NCBI RefSeq assembly: GCF_003438995.1
Contig: NZ_QSUN01000014.1
Span: 1 to 64,000, forward strand
DNA: 64,000 nucleotides
Direction: 5' to 3'
Source: Bacteroides sp. OM05-12
GTDB lineage: Bacteria; Bacteroidota; Bacteroidia; Bacteroidales; Bacteroidaceae
Shown here: positions 55,113-64,000 of the stretch, one piece after another
How the letters are laid out: each line of letters starts with the position of its first letter
Position numbering within the stretch: the stretch's first letter is position 1
Position numbers and translations under genes: made by a program
The notes under the pieces: generated by a model
Seen by the model: only the letters and a program-made list of their open reading frames with translations
Databases searched by the model: none
What the model was told of the DNA's origin: nothing

Positions 55113-55951
55113 TATTTTTGTCTTTGAAGATGCAAAGCGATTCCTAGCTTGCATATATATTCTTTTCGTTGTTGTTTTGTCATACCTTTATTCATATTTT
55201 CCGATTGATCTGTCCATGAACGAGGATGGTTTAAATGATATTGGACTGCAAGATTTCTTAAAGAGTAGAATTTATATCCTGCCATTTTAAAGCGCCATAC
55301 TAAGTCTGTATCTTCCCCATAGGCTGGTTTGTCGTAATCTTCGTCGAAACCATTAATACTCATAATTGCAGTTTTTGAAAATGACATGTTGCATCCTGTC
55401 AGATAGTCCAGTTTCCTTAATTTGGGTATGAATGCCATGAATCCTGTAGGCGAACAAAATATACCCTCTTCCGGTCTTTTTATACCATCGCTTTTTATTA
55501 ATGCTTTCCAGATAATGAACTGTATCTTTTGTATATGTTGGGTTGATTTCAGCACCTGCGTGGATTGTTCTTCGTTTAGGAAGACTCGCAGCCCGGCAAG
55601 AATCCTGTCTTGTTGAAAATATGTGGTATGTATTTCAATGAAGCGGGGATGAAGAATGCAATCGCCATCGATGAATATCAATTGTTCTGCACTGGCTGCA
55701 AGGATTGCTCTATTTAAAGCTCTGTTCTTTCTCCATCCTAAATCTTCCTGTACTAAGTGCTTATGGGGATTTTGGAATGGATAGTTATCAATAAACCTTT
55801 TTACCTCTGGGTCATTACCATCTTCTGAAATAATAATCTCAAAGTTTTGTTCCGTTTGGAAAGGTAAACTGTCTAAAACTGCCTTTAAGAATACACAGTT
55901 TTTATAGATTGAAATGATAAGACTTGCTTTGCAGCCTGAATTATTTTTCAT
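55112..55951 (-). CDS. Glycosyltransferase family 2
   Basis: 279 residues, GT-A fold. The nucleotide-binding start is SLIISIYKNCVFLKAVLDSL, the metal-binding DxD is DGD at 95-97 (FIDGDCILHPRF) and a GT2 C-terminal motif is NGFDEDY/GEDTDLVWRF. The product likely adds a sugar to LPS core or O-antigen. It is the last gene of the minus-strand LPS locus, separated from the LtaS-like gene by 128 bases that carry a partial duplication. Confidence 0.9.
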   Translation of the reverse strand: MKNNSGCKASLIISIYKNCVFLKAVLDSLPFQTEQNFEIIISEDGNDPEVKRFIDNYPFQNPHKHLVQEDLGWRKNRALNRAILAASAEQLIFIDGDCILHPRFIEIHTTYFQQDRILAGLRVFLNEEQSTQVLKSTQHIQKIQFIIWKALIKSDGIKRPEEGIFCSPTGFMAFIPKLRKLDYLTGCNMSFSKTAIMSINGFDEDYDKPAYGEDTDLVWRFKMAGYKFYSLRNLAVQYHLNHPRSWTDQSENMNKGMTKQQRKEYICKLGIALHLQRQK

Positions 55952-55953
55952 TG

Positions 55954-56107
55954 GAATTGTCGTGTTTATTATTAATTTCTATTATATTATATATATCAAC
56001 AGCTGAGACCATCATGTAATCTCCGCACTATTTTATTAGAATTGTCGTGTTTATTGCTGCCTTTTACCTGTTATCTAATCTATCTACTGCTTAGGTCATC
56101 ATATAAT
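55954..56107. repeat. Partial tandem duplication at the GT2 / LtaS-like junction
   Basis: GAATTGTCGTGTTTATT occurs at 55954-55970 and 56039-56055. The 18-base CTGAGACCATCATGTAAT at 56003-56020 corresponds to CTTAGGTCATCATATAAT at 56090-56107, which encodes the end of the LtaS-like protein. The offsets are 85 and 87 bases, so one segment covering the gene end and spacer was duplicated and then decayed. Confidence 0.7.
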
Positions 56108-57903
56108 GTTTGTAATATTGCTTTTCCTTTTTCTTCTCTATTTTCATCTTTACCGTATAACGCTCGGTTAGCAGTATTGTCATAAACTGTACAACCGGTA
56201 GAATCCCGGAAATTAAATCCATTGTTAAATGTATTGAAAGCAAATGGATATATGTATGTATCTGCCAGAACATCCCGACTAAAGATAAACTCCTCATGAG
56301 GTATATCGAGTTGTCCGAGAACTGTAGCCGGAAGGTCTGTCTGACTCATGATTTTATCAATCTTACAAGGTTCTTTGATTGCTCCTCCAAGAAGTAGCAT
56401 CGGAATATGAGGAAAGTCTGGCGATGCAATTTCTTGGTGATTAAAACCATGATCGGCAGTACAAACGATTAATAGGTCATCCCATGCGGGAGTGGTTTTT
56501 ATCCGGTCAATGAAATCACCGAAGCAGCTGTCGGTGTATGCAAACGCGTTGAATTTTACATCTTCGAGTCTATGGTAAGGAACGTCAAAAGGAGTATGGG
56601 AGCTAATGGTTAGAAAAGTGGTATACCAAGGGGCTTTTTGTTGTTCATGCTTTTGTTGGATATCCTGGTAGAGCCATTCGAATGCTGTGTGATCGGGTAC
56701 TCCCCATTTTGTTGTGCGCTCTGAAGCAGGAAAATTATCTTGGCTTACTAACTTATCATGCCCCGCGGCTATAAAATAGTCCGACATATTGAAGAAAGTT
56801 ATGTCACCGCCATATAATGCCTGTGTTTCATAACCGTAGTTTTTCAGACTTTTAGGTAATCCTGGCAATGTGTGTATTTTGTGGGAATATCTCATAATAC
56901 TTGTGGTTGGTTGGGCCAAATAACCGCTTAGGGCGGAAACGATTCCACGATCGGTTCTGAAGCTGCTGCAATAACATTGGGTAAAGTATACTCCTTCTTC
57001 GGATATTCTGTTAAAATTAGGAGCAACATCTTTCATCCCACCCAAGTTTTCAATAAATACAGCTCCGAAACCTTCCAGCACGATAACTAATATATTGGGA
57101 CGTGACGTATTCAGATAATGTTCTGTTGTATTGCCTTTTGTGGGGAATAACGGTGCATAAATCAGTTCGCACTTTTCTTTCGGGAAGAAATTGAACTGGT
57201 CATCAAATTTTTCTGTTCTGGAAGTAGTATAGGCTATGTTGAATAAAGGGTTTAATGCCGCATGATTATGGAATGCTGTTTTTGAGTAAAATGCTCTTCC
57301 CGGAGTATTAGGCCATATTCTTACTCCACGTATCATTGCAAAGATACATCCACCTAATAGAATCATGTATATTGGAGTAAGTATCCACTTCCTTTGGTAG
57401 GTTTGTTTAAATTCGATTTTACGTATCGGGAACGCCAAAACTAAAAAGTAAATACCTGCAAGTATGATAATAGCTAATACTCTTATAGCTATATAAGCAA
57501 GGGAGACACTGGCAAATGCATTCTTCGGATCATCTAAATATAGAAAAACGGTAGCGTCTAATTTAAACTCCCAGAATTCATATAGAGAAGCATCAGCCAA
57601 GGTTATAATTGATAATAACAGAGCTATTATTCCATCGTATCCCATAAGTATTTTACGAGGATTTAATTTAGGAAATACCAGATATATCCAGATGATAAGA
57701 AATGGAATGATGGTTAAATATCCGGCTGTTGCTAAATCTAGCGGCAATCCGTGGTAATAGATTTTTGTCAGGTCGGAAAATGTACATTGTGAACCACCAT
57801 GCTGCCAATTGTATAAAAGGAATATGGGCTTTTGAATGAATAAGAAAATGGCGAGACAAAGTGCAAGATGACTGATAATATAAATAATACCTTTTTTTAT
57901 CAT
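56080..57903 (-). CDS. LtaS/phosphoethanolamine-transferase-like sulfatase-fold membrane enzyme
   Basis: 607 residues. There are about five membrane segments in residues 1-190, then an extracytoplasmic alkaline-phosphatase-fold domain. Metal ligand Glu277 lies in VIVLEGFG and the nucleophile Thr317 in SFRTDRG. Further metal ligands are in CTADHGF. LtaS-type enzymes transfer glycerol phosphate; in Gram-negative bacteria relatives modify lipid A or core with phosphate-containing groups. In this locus a role in LPS decoration is likely. It overlaps the GT9 gene by 4 bases. Confidence 0.88.
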   Translation of the reverse strand: MIKKGIIYIISHLALCLAIFLFIQKPIFLLYNWQHGGSQCTFSDLTKIYYHGLPLDLATAGYLTIIPFLIIWIYLVFPKLNPRKILMGYDGIIALLLSIITLADASLYEFWEFKLDATVFLYLDDPKNAFASVSLAYIAIRVLAIIILAGIYFLVLAFPIRKIEFKQTYQRKWILTPIYMILLGGCIFAMIRGVRIWPNTPGRAFYSKTAFHNHAALNPLFNIAYTTSRTEKFDDQFNFFPKEKCELIYAPLFPTKGNTTEHYLNTSRPNILVIVLEGFGAVFIENLGGMKDVAPNFNRISEEGVYFTQCYCSSFRTDRGIVSALSGYLAQPTTSIMRYSHKIHTLPGLPKSLKNYGYETQALYGGDITFFNMSDYFIAAGHDKLVSQDNFPASERTTKWGVPDHTAFEWLYQDIQQKHEQQKAPWYTTFLTISSHTPFDVPYHRLEDVKFNAFAYTDSCFGDFIDRIKTTPAWDDLLIVCTADHGFNHQEIASPDFPHIPMLLLGGAIKEPCKIDKIMSQTDLPATVLGQLDIPHEEFIFSRDVLADTYIYPFAFNTFNNGFNFRDSTGCTVYDNTANRALYGKDENREEKGKAILQTLYDDLSSR

Positions 57904-58934
57904 GATCTTTTATTTTTATTTAATGTGATAATATTCTCTATATTTTGAATAACTCTATCGGGAGATATTGAATTCATGCAGGAAAAATGATGCAGTGGAC
58001 ATTCTGCCGTTCCGCTGATGGAGCAAGGTTGACAAGGGAGATCCATGCATATTGCATTCTCTTTCGATTGTTGCCATCCGAGAAACCCGCAAAGAGGAGT
58101 TGTACCTCCCCAGATAGATGCTACCGGTATATTTACTAAAGATGCTAAATGCATATTGGCCGAATCCATGCTGACCATTACATCCAATGTTGCCATAAAT
58201 TCCAACTGTTCTTGGAAAGATAACTTATCCGGAACAATAGAAGCGTTAGGACTTTCTGCTATCAATGATTGCATGATGTTATATTCATGTGCTCCGTTAC
58301 CGAATAAGTATATAGCATATCCTTTCTGTGATAAATTGTTGATGACGGTTTTCATGAGTTCTGCCGGATATACTTTTGTAAAGTAACGTGCAAAAGGGGC
58401 TATACCAATCCTTTTTATGTTCTCTTTCCTATCTTCTTTGGTTATCACAGGAAGATATGAGGAGTTTTGTGAAAGTTGTACATCAAGTCCTAATCGCTTG
58501 AATACTTCTACATATCGATCGAAAAAACTTTTTTGTTGAACTTTTCGCTTGTTCTTTAGACGGGTTAATGCTTTCCTTTTGCTACGGGATTTATGGACGA
58601 TAGCCACTTTAGTTCCTGTAATTGCGAATAAGAAATCTAATATATATGAACGTAATATACCATGTAAATCAGCTATTGCATCGATATGGTATTTTTTTAT
58701 GCATTTGAATAGTCTCCATATTCCTAATATACCATTTGAGAGCCCAAAGTCGCAACTAATAATAGAAATGTTTGCAGGACAAGAAAAGAATAACCCTTTA
58801 AATCTTTCCCGAGTTAGTACCCGGATAGATATAGAAGGGTTTTGTTCTGCCAATAAATAAATGATGGGGATTGTCATGGCAACATCTCCGAGAGCAGACA
58901 TTCTTATTATAAGTAGTTCTTTTATTGGCTTCAT
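57900..58934 (-). CDS. Glycosyltransferase family 9 (heptosyltransferase-like)
   Basis: 344 residues, GT-B fold. The start ELLIIRMSALGDVAMTIPII is the family's nucleotide-sugar-side motif, and the C-terminal DSANMHLASLVNIPVASIWGG is the signature region around the diphosphate. Probable LPS core heptose or related sugar transfer. Coupled to both neighbours (1-base gap upstream, 4-base overlap downstream). Confidence 0.93.
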   Translation of the reverse strand: MKPIKELLIIRMSALGDVAMTIPIIYLLAEQNPSISIRVLTRERFKGLFFSCPANISIISCDFGLSNGILGIWRLFKCIKKYHIDAIADLHGILRSYILDFLFAITGTKVAIVHKSRSKRKALTRLKNKRKVQQKSFFDRYVEVFKRLGLDVQLSQNSSYLPVITKEDRKENIKRIGIAPFARYFTKVYPAELMKTVINNLSQKGYAIYLFGNGAHEYNIMQSLIAESPNASIVPDKLSFQEQLEFMATLDVMVSMDSANMHLASLVNIPVASIWGGTTPLCGFLGWQQSKENAICMDLPCQPCSISGTAECPLHHFSCMNSISPDRVIQNIENIITLNKNKRS

Positions 58935-58935
58935 A

Positions 58936-59922
58936 TCAATGTTTTACTTGTTCGGTATTTAGAAAATATTTTTGTAAGACAAGTAAGGAAATTAGTTTTT
59001 CTTTACTTTTATTCTTGAATTGCTTTATGTATTCGTGATTGTTACGAATAATTGTTTCGGCTTTTTCCGGATGCTCTATATAAAATTGCATTCGTTCTAT
59101 CAGATCAGAATAGTCCGGTTTTATGGCTACATAATGATAGTCAGGGATTAGTGTGCCCTCCATAAACCAACTTTCGTAGGTGGGTTTTGGCATTACCGGA
59201 AGAGAATTTGACGACATTACCCACTTTAAATTGGTTGCAACGTCATTGCCTTCGATACAACATATAAACTTATAGTTTAGCTGTTCCTTTATCGGAATAA
59301 ATTCTTTTATCCATTCTGTATGCCCGTCTATAACGTCTCCATTGATTTGGCCGACATTACACATCGGATGACCAAAATATTTTCTTAAAAATAAAATACG
59401 GTGGGGTTGGCATACGTAGTTTCGTGAAATAATCATGTCTTTCTTCTCGCGAAAAGATTTGGAGTCATGAATGAACTTGAAATGTCTTTTTCTATTCAGT
59501 TTCATAATAACTGAATTGCTAAACCTTCCATTAGTTATCGGACGACTTTTTACTATGGAAGGGACGGATGGTTCGGTTGTAATATCCCCAAACTCATAAA
59601 AGAATCGAAAGTTCTTATTGAAATAAATTATTTCTTTGTATAAGTCAAAGAAATAAGTAGATAGTTTCTTCTTCTTCCGGAAAGGAAATTTATAATTGCG
59701 GATGAGGGTACTGTTATCCGTTGGTAAGGTGCATTTAGAGAATCGACAGTAATAATCTACGCGCTCTGTAATGTTTGTAGCGTAATGTTTGCCTTGGCGA
59801 ATCCATAGTGGGCGCATCATTCTAAAGAAAGAAGCAGGAATAATATAAATGATGACAGAACAGATAAAATAAATCATTCTGTCAACAGCCTTACCTATAG
59901 GATTATAATAAAAGAAGTTCAT
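58936..59922 (-). CDS. Glycosyltransferase family 90 (LpsA/CAP10-like)
   Basis: 328 residues. The region IEGNDVATNLKWVMSSNSL resembles the nucleotide-sugar-binding signature of GT90 proteins, and FHD-type residues (FKFIHDSKSFREKKD) precede it. GT90 members transfer glucose, galacturonate or xylose in LPS and capsule synthesis. Its start shares one base with the stop of the GT4 gene. Family call based on memory of the motif; acceptor unknown. Confidence 0.82.
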   Translation of the reverse strand: MNFFYYNPIGKAVDRMIYFICSVIIYIIPASFFRMMRPLWIRQGKHYATNITERVDYYCRFSKCTLPTDNSTLIRNYKFPFRKKKKLSTYFFDLYKEIIYFNKNFRFFYEFGDITTEPSVPSIVKSRPITNGRFSNSVIMKLNRKRHFKFIHDSKSFREKKDMIISRNYVCQPHRILFLRKYFGHPMCNVGQINGDVIDGHTEWIKEFIPIKEQLNYKFICCIEGNDVATNLKWVMSSNSLPVMPKPTYESWFMEGTLIPDYHYVAIKPDYSDLIERMQFYIEHPEKAETIIRNNHEYIKQFKNKSKEKLISLLVLQKYFLNTEQVKH

Positions 59923-61073
59923 TATCTTCTTTGTTTTAATAGGTTCTCATAACATTTTTCCAATCGGGCGACAGATACTTCCGGTTTGAACTTCTCGATA
60001 TGCTGTGTACCCTTTGCAATCATTGTATTTCGCATTTGTTCATCGGAGAGAATCTTTGTAATAAGTTTGGCAAGCTCCGATTCGTCGAATGGCTCACAAT
60101 AAGCACAAGCATCACCTCCAGCTTCTTCAAGGCATGACCCTTTAGCTGCGATAACGGGTATATTTGACGCTATTCCTTCGAGTATAGGAATGCCGAACCC
60201 TTCGAAAAATGATAGATAAATACATAGACTGGCACCCTGATATACTGCCGGTAGATCTTGGTTTGACACATTGTTAACAATATGTACTCTATCCGATAGA
60301 TTTAATTTTTTGATTTGCTTTTCCAATTCCTCTTGTAACTTCGTTTTTTTGCTGACAATAACAAGAGGGATATCCGGTACAGATGCTAACGCATTAATAA
60401 TCGTTTTATGGTTCTTTCGCTTCTCGATAGTTCCTACTGTTAATATGTACTTCTCAGGAAGCTTATAACGCTGCTTTACTTCTGAGATAGAATCAGGCTC
60501 GACTTTTATGTAATAATTAGCAGCACATCCTTGTAGGATAACTTCAATATTCTGCTCGTCTACATGATAATAATTGATAATATCATTTTTAGTCTGCTGG
60601 CTTATTGCGATAATCTTATCTGCGTGAAGACAGGCATATTTTACTTTAAGTTTTAAGATATTTCTATCCCAAAAGTTAAAGGTCTGAGGATAACGTAGAA
60701 AAATAAGATCATGAATGGTCACAATCGAGGGAATACCGCTTTTATGAATACCGAAAGGAAGTTCATTGCTGAGACCATGGTACAAATCAATGCTTTTCTG
60801 TTTTAAATCAGAAACAATGCCATAACATCTCCACCATTCTCTACGTAGTGAGTTAGAAAATGGTGAAAGAGTAATGCTGATATTCTCGCTTTCCTGTAGA
60901 TTTAATTTTGCTATACGATTGTTACTCTTGGGAGAAAAAAGGATAAATTTAGCTTCCGGATTCCTGGAAGCTAAGTTGTTTATTACAAACCGGCTATAAT
61001 TACCTATGCCTGTAAGATTGTTTAATGCCTTTTTCCCATCAAGGCCAATTGTGATGTTTCTTAAATCTGCCAT
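59922..61073 (-). CDS. Glycosyltransferase family 4
   Basis: 383 residues, GT-B fold. The N-terminal GIGNYSRFVINNL and the C-terminal EGFGIPILEGIASNIPVIAA, with the catalytic E-x7-E motif, place it in the GT4 group. The UDP/GDP-sugar donor is not known. Likely adds a core or O-chain sugar in this LPS locus. Confidence 0.93.
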   Translation of the reverse strand: MADLRNITIGLDGKKALNNLTGIGNYSRFVINNLASRNPEAKFILFSPKSNNRIAKLNLQESENISITLSPFSNSLRREWWRCYGIVSDLKQKSIDLYHGLSNELPFGIHKSGIPSIVTIHDLIFLRYPQTFNFWDRNILKLKVKYACLHADKIIAISQQTKNDIINYYHVDEQNIEVILQGCAANYYIKVEPDSISEVKQRYKLPEKYILTVGTIEKRKNHKTIINALASVPDIPLVIVSKKTKLQEELEKQIKKLNLSDRVHIVNNVSNQDLPAVYQGASLCIYLSFFEGFGIPILEGIASNIPVIAAKGSCLEEAGGDACAYCEPFDESELAKLITKILSDEQMRNTMIAKGTQHIEKFKPEVSVARLEKCYENLLKQRR

Positions 61074-61088
61074 TAATTACGAAATAGG

Positions 61089-61814
61089 TTAAGCGTTCTT
61101 CAGGTAGTTTTCTACGCCAAGGATATCTTTTGGTGTGTCAACAGACAATGATTTGCAATGACAATTATAATAATAAATAGGCATATTATGCTCGATGAAG
61201 CGGAAAGAATCGTTTTCTTCGATCTTTTCGATTGGTCCGCGTGGAGTATTATGATAGAATTCCAGTGCTTTTTTGTTGAATGCACCGACTCCTACGAATT
61301 TCTGATATACATAATCCATATTGCCTTTGGGGTAAGGTATCGGACTGCGCGAGATAAACAAGCAACGATTGTGTTCATCTGTGACGATCTTTAAATTGGT
61401 GGCATCTACTACCTCTACCGGATTAGTAAAATCTGTCATCAGATTTGATACGTATAAGCTTTCCGGGTCATAATCAGAAGGAATGCACTGGATGATTGCT
61501 TCTTTGGTAAGTAAGGGCTCATCACCATTTACCATAACGTAAAGGTCTGCCGGAATCTTCGTGGATACTTCATATAAACGTTCGGTGGCAGTATCATGAG
61601 TCGATGCTGTTATGATAACTTTAGCGCCGAAACTTTCGCAAGCTGATTTTATTTTTTCACTGTCCGTTGCAATATAAACTTCTTCAAAACAATCAACTTC
61701 CTTACAGTGTGTGTATACCCATTGTATCATAGGCTTACCACATATTGGAGCTAACGGCTTCTCAAAAAAACGAGAAGACTCGGCACGTGCCGGTATTACG
61801 CAAATTATTTTCAT
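61089..61814 (-). CDS. kdsB: 3-deoxy-manno-octulosonate cytidylyltransferase
   Basis: Activates Kdo as CMP-Kdo for WaaA. The N-terminal CTP-binding motif is VIPARAESSRFFEKPL, followed by GKPMIQWVY and MVNGDEPLLT with the metal-binding Asp. 241 residues, typical. It overlaps the acyltransferase gene by 4 bases, an arrangement that unites Kdo activation, transfer (waaA) and lipid A acylation. Confidence 0.95.
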   Translation of the reverse strand: MKIICVIPARAESSRFFEKPLAPICGKPMIQWVYTHCKEVDCFEEVYIATDSEKIKSACESFGAKVIITASTHDTATERLYEVSTKIPADLYVMVNGDEPLLTKEAIIQCIPSDYDPESLYVSNLMTDFTNPVEVVDATNLKIVTDEHNRCLFISRSPIPYPKGNMDYVYQKFVGVGAFNKKALEFYHNTPRGPIEKIEENDSFRFIEHNMPIYYYNCHCKSLSVDTPKDILGVENYLKNA

Positions 61815-62719
61815 TTTATTTGTTGTTGTTTATTTAATATATCTTGTTTTGAAAATCTCCATCGTTTGTGAGACCATAACCAATATTCGGGTGCGCGCAG
61901 TATGGTCGTTTCCATCATTTGCATAAATTGTAATGTATACGGATATTTTCCGTCTCCTTCTTGTGGGGTAACGATTTTGAATGTCATTTCGTAGTACCCT
62001 CTTTTAACTTTTTCAATATCCAGATAAACATATTCAGCATTGATTTTCTTCCCTATTTCTTCTCCTCCTGCGCTATAAGCCGTTTCTTGGTTTAGAAATG
62101 TCGTCCAGTGATTTAAGTTGGAACTATTGGGACGTTGGTCGGAAATAAATCCGATCATGAATGATTCGTTCGTGTTTTTTAATGCAAGTATGGTACGAAC
62201 CGCTTTCTTTTGCGGAATAAGAATATGACCGAACTTGGAACGTATCTTTAACATGATTTTATCCATTACCGGATCATGTACCGGACGATATATTTCTCCG
62301 TTGATTTTAGGGCGTTTATAATGTCGGCTGATAGCTTGAACCCATTCCCAATTACAGTAATGACCTAAAAACAAGACAATCGGGCGATTGCTCTCTGCTA
62401 TTTGTTCGATGAGACTTCCATTGCTCAGTTTTACTCTACGGTCTATTTCTTTGTCGGAGATATGTAGTAGCTTGACTGTCTCAATAATGCAATCACAAAA
62501 ATGACGGTAGAACTTAAATTCCATCTTTTTTATTTCATGGATAGATTTGTCGGGGAAAACTAATAACAGATTATGTCTTACGGTTTTTCTTCTATAACGT
62601 ACTATATAATATATAATGACAGTGCCTATATCACTAAGTATATAGAGCACTTTCAGCGGTAAGCAGGCTAATAGTGTTAATAAACCGATCAGTATATTAT
62701 ATAAAATCTTATTTTTCAT
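61811..62719 (-). CDS. Lipid A late acyltransferase (LpxL/HtrB-like)
   Basis: 302 residues with one N-terminal membrane segment. The catalytic HX4E motif is His120 and Glu125 in FLGHYCNWEW. It transfers a secondary acyl chain to Kdo2-lipid A, normally after WaaA, whose gene lies directly upstream with a 1-base overlap. Bacteroides lipid A is often penta-acylated, so substrate detail cannot be inferred here. Confidence 0.92.
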   Translation of the reverse strand: MKNKILYNILIGLLTLLACLPLKVLYILSDIGTVIIYYIVRYRRKTVRHNLLLVFPDKSIHEIKKMEFKFYRHFCDCIIETVKLLHISDKEIDRRVKLSNGSLIEQIAESNRPIVLFLGHYCNWEWVQAISRHYKRPKINGEIYRPVHDPVMDKIMLKIRSKFGHILIPQKKAVRTILALKNTNESFMIGFISDQRPNSSNLNHWTTFLNQETAYSAGGEEIGKKINAEYVYLDIEKVKRGYYEMTFKIVTPQEGDGKYPYTLQFMQMMETTILRAPEYWLWSHKRWRFSKQDILNKQQQIK

Positions 62720-63969
62720 TACTTTTCTAATAAGTTGACTATAACCGAAGTCGCTCCACTATTGTTTTGCGTATAGTTCAAAGCTATGTCTTTTATTTCC
62801 TTTATTTTGTTTGGATTATCTTTGATAGTCTCAAACCATTTCTGAATGTCACTCGCTGAACGTACAATATTACCAATCCCTAATTCGATTAATTGATGGG
62901 GTGTAACTTTTCTGTGAATCATAGGGCCAAAAGCTACGGGAAGTCCGTAAACTGTAGCTTCTATGATACTATGTAAATAAGGTGTGAATCCTCCTCCTAC
63001 GTAAGCCCACTTCCCATAACGATAAAGGTAAGCCAATACTCCCAAACAATCAACGATTAATATTTGTGTACTTGAGAAATCTGTATCAGCATTGCATTCG
63101 GAATAATAAATCGCATTTCCGTCCAGATTATATTTTATTTGGCTCAGCATTTCTTCGGTAATCTCATGTGGTATGATCACGAAGTGGGTGTCTCTGAATT
63201 TGTTGGCTAAAGAACAAATTAGGTTTATATCTTTTTTATCACTGATACTGCCGGCTATGAATAAGTCTCTTTGTCCTGCAAAACCTTCTATTATGTCATC
63301 TTTCCATGGAGTAGAGGCTACGGCAATAGCATTATCGAATAAAGGGTCCCCCGTCAGGCTTACATTAAAGTATCCCAGTTTATTCAAGTTGCTTTCTGAT
63401 TTCTTGTTTAGAACCATGAAATGGGTAAACGTATTTAGCGATTTCTTAAACAAACTGCCATACCATTTAAAGAAAGGAGCATTATCTTTGATAATCGCAG
63501 AAATCAGGTAGGTGGGAATTTCTCTTTTTTTAAGCTCGGATAAGTAATTCAACCAATATTCTGATATAATGAATATAGCCTTTTGAGGGCGTATGATATC
63601 TAAAAAAGCGTATGCGTTTTTGGATGTATCTAAAGGTAAGTAGAATACATGATCAACATCAGGGTGATGATGTTCTAATGCTTCATAACCGGTTGGAGAA
63701 AAGAATGTTACGATGATAGTATAACCTTTTTCCTCTTTTAGTTTTTTTATAATAGGGCGTGCTACTCCATATTCCCCTAAAGAAGACGCGTGAATCCAAA
63801 TAACATTAGTAATGCTATCCGGAATTTCATTCTTTATGTTTGCTAATAGATTGTTTTGTCCTTCTATGAACTTTTTAAACTTACTTTTTGGGGGGATTAT
63901 ATTTAATTTAAAGATAAATGTAAAGATAAATGCTCCTATATTAAGAATAATGTTATATATATCGTTCAT
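62719..63969 (-). CDS. waaA: Kdo transferase WaaA (KdtA)
   Basis: 416 residues. An N-terminal membrane segment anchors a GT-B enzyme; the conserved catalytic base is Glu66 in IHASSLGEYGVARP. The C-terminal half contains VDCLGVLAYLYRYGKWAYVG and GGGFTPYLHSIIEATVYGLP. It adds Kdo from CMP-Kdo to lipid IVA, the essential first core step. ATG 63969. The promoter probably lies at or beyond the right edge of the window, where CAAAG (63996-64000) could be part of a minus-strand -7 box. Confidence 0.95.
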   Translation of the reverse strand: MNDIYNIILNIGAFIFTFIFKLNIIPPKSKFKKFIEGQNNLLANIKNEIPDSITNVIWIHASSLGEYGVARPIIKKLKEEKGYTIIVTFFSPTGYEALEHHHPDVDHVFYLPLDTSKNAYAFLDIIRPQKAIFIISEYWLNYLSELKKREIPTYLISAIIKDNAPFFKWYGSLFKKSLNTFTHFMVLNKKSESNLNKLGYFNVSLTGDPLFDNAIAVASTPWKDDIIEGFAGQRDLFIAGSISDKKDINLICSLANKFRDTHFVIIPHEITEEMLSQIKYNLDGNAIYYSECNADTDFSSTQILIVDCLGVLAYLYRYGKWAYVGGGFTPYLHSIIEATVYGLPVAFGPMIHRKVTPHQLIELGIGNIVRSASDIQKWFETIKDNPNKIKEIKDIALNYTQNNSGATSVIVNLLEK

Positions 63970-64000
63970 TAGATTTGGTAATGTAATAATCGTTGCAAAG

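Overview
The window looks like a Bacteroides chromosome, probably a close relative of B. thetaiotaomicron or B. ovatus. This is inferred from protein content, from the many Bacteroides-type promoters (-7 box TAnnTTTG, sometimes with TTTG 18-19 bases upstream), from TTG/GTG starts, and from families typical of Bacteroidales (OstA-like LptA/D, Omp28-related proteins, OmpA-type barrel, DUF4488). No rRNA or species marker is present, so the species call is not firm. Most of the window is core genome; no phage, plasmid, CRISPR array or intact insertion sequence was seen.

Layout. 0.4-5.9 kb: sensor kinase, DUF177-rpmF, fabH, era, der. 6.2-9.0 kb: TPR histidine kinase and LuxR-type regulator with overlapping reading frames. 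9.1-12.7 kb: MlaF/MlaE lipid transporter (minus), lptB (plus), a CPBP protease and an RRM protein (minus). 13.4-20.8 kb: tig, clpP, clpX, recQ, guaB. 21.5-30.3 kb: an envelope-biogenesis run of three SurA-related proteins, OstA-like protein, a small membrane protein, mutL and an NlpC/P60 hydrolase. 30.4-35.4 kb: flavin-binding protein, AraC regulator, OmpA, trpS, a lipoprotein. 35.4-45.2 kb: small ORF with terminator, carB, two Omp28-related secreted proteins flanking yaaA and an acetyltransferase. 45.4-55.0 kb: two tRNA-Val, purB, an rRNA pseudouridine synthase with a long disordered arm, asnS, two envelope proteins, then rplM-rpsI-rpsB-tsf. 55.1-64.0 kb: minus-strand LPS locus (waaA, lpxL-like, kdsB, four glycosyltransferases, an LtaS-like phosphotransferase).

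The genes fall into a few programmes: GTPase/ribosome assembly and translation (era, der, ribosomal proteins, EF-Ts, tRNA ligases, RluB), proteostasis (tig-clpPX), nucleotide synthesis (guaB, carB, purB), and outer-membrane construction (lptB, OstA-like, SurA-like, Mla, OmpA, the lipid A/core locus).

The most unusual structure lies between genes. Four copies of one dispersed element (about 5925, 20857, 38894 and 50748) each begin 25-103 bases after the stop codon of a plus-strand gene, always in the same orientation. Each begins with a long hairpin whose inner stem shows paired base changes between copies. It continues as a degenerate array with a 21-22 base period; in the longest copy the period can be followed over nine units, through an inversion of unit orientation. 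Two copies offer alternative pairing partners, which suggests RNA switching or a two-turn DNA-binding array. Other non-coding structures of note are a 23-base palindromic repeat before tig, a small ORF plus terminator before carB, a structured leader before rplM, and a perfect inverted repeat enclosing the first tRNA-Val.
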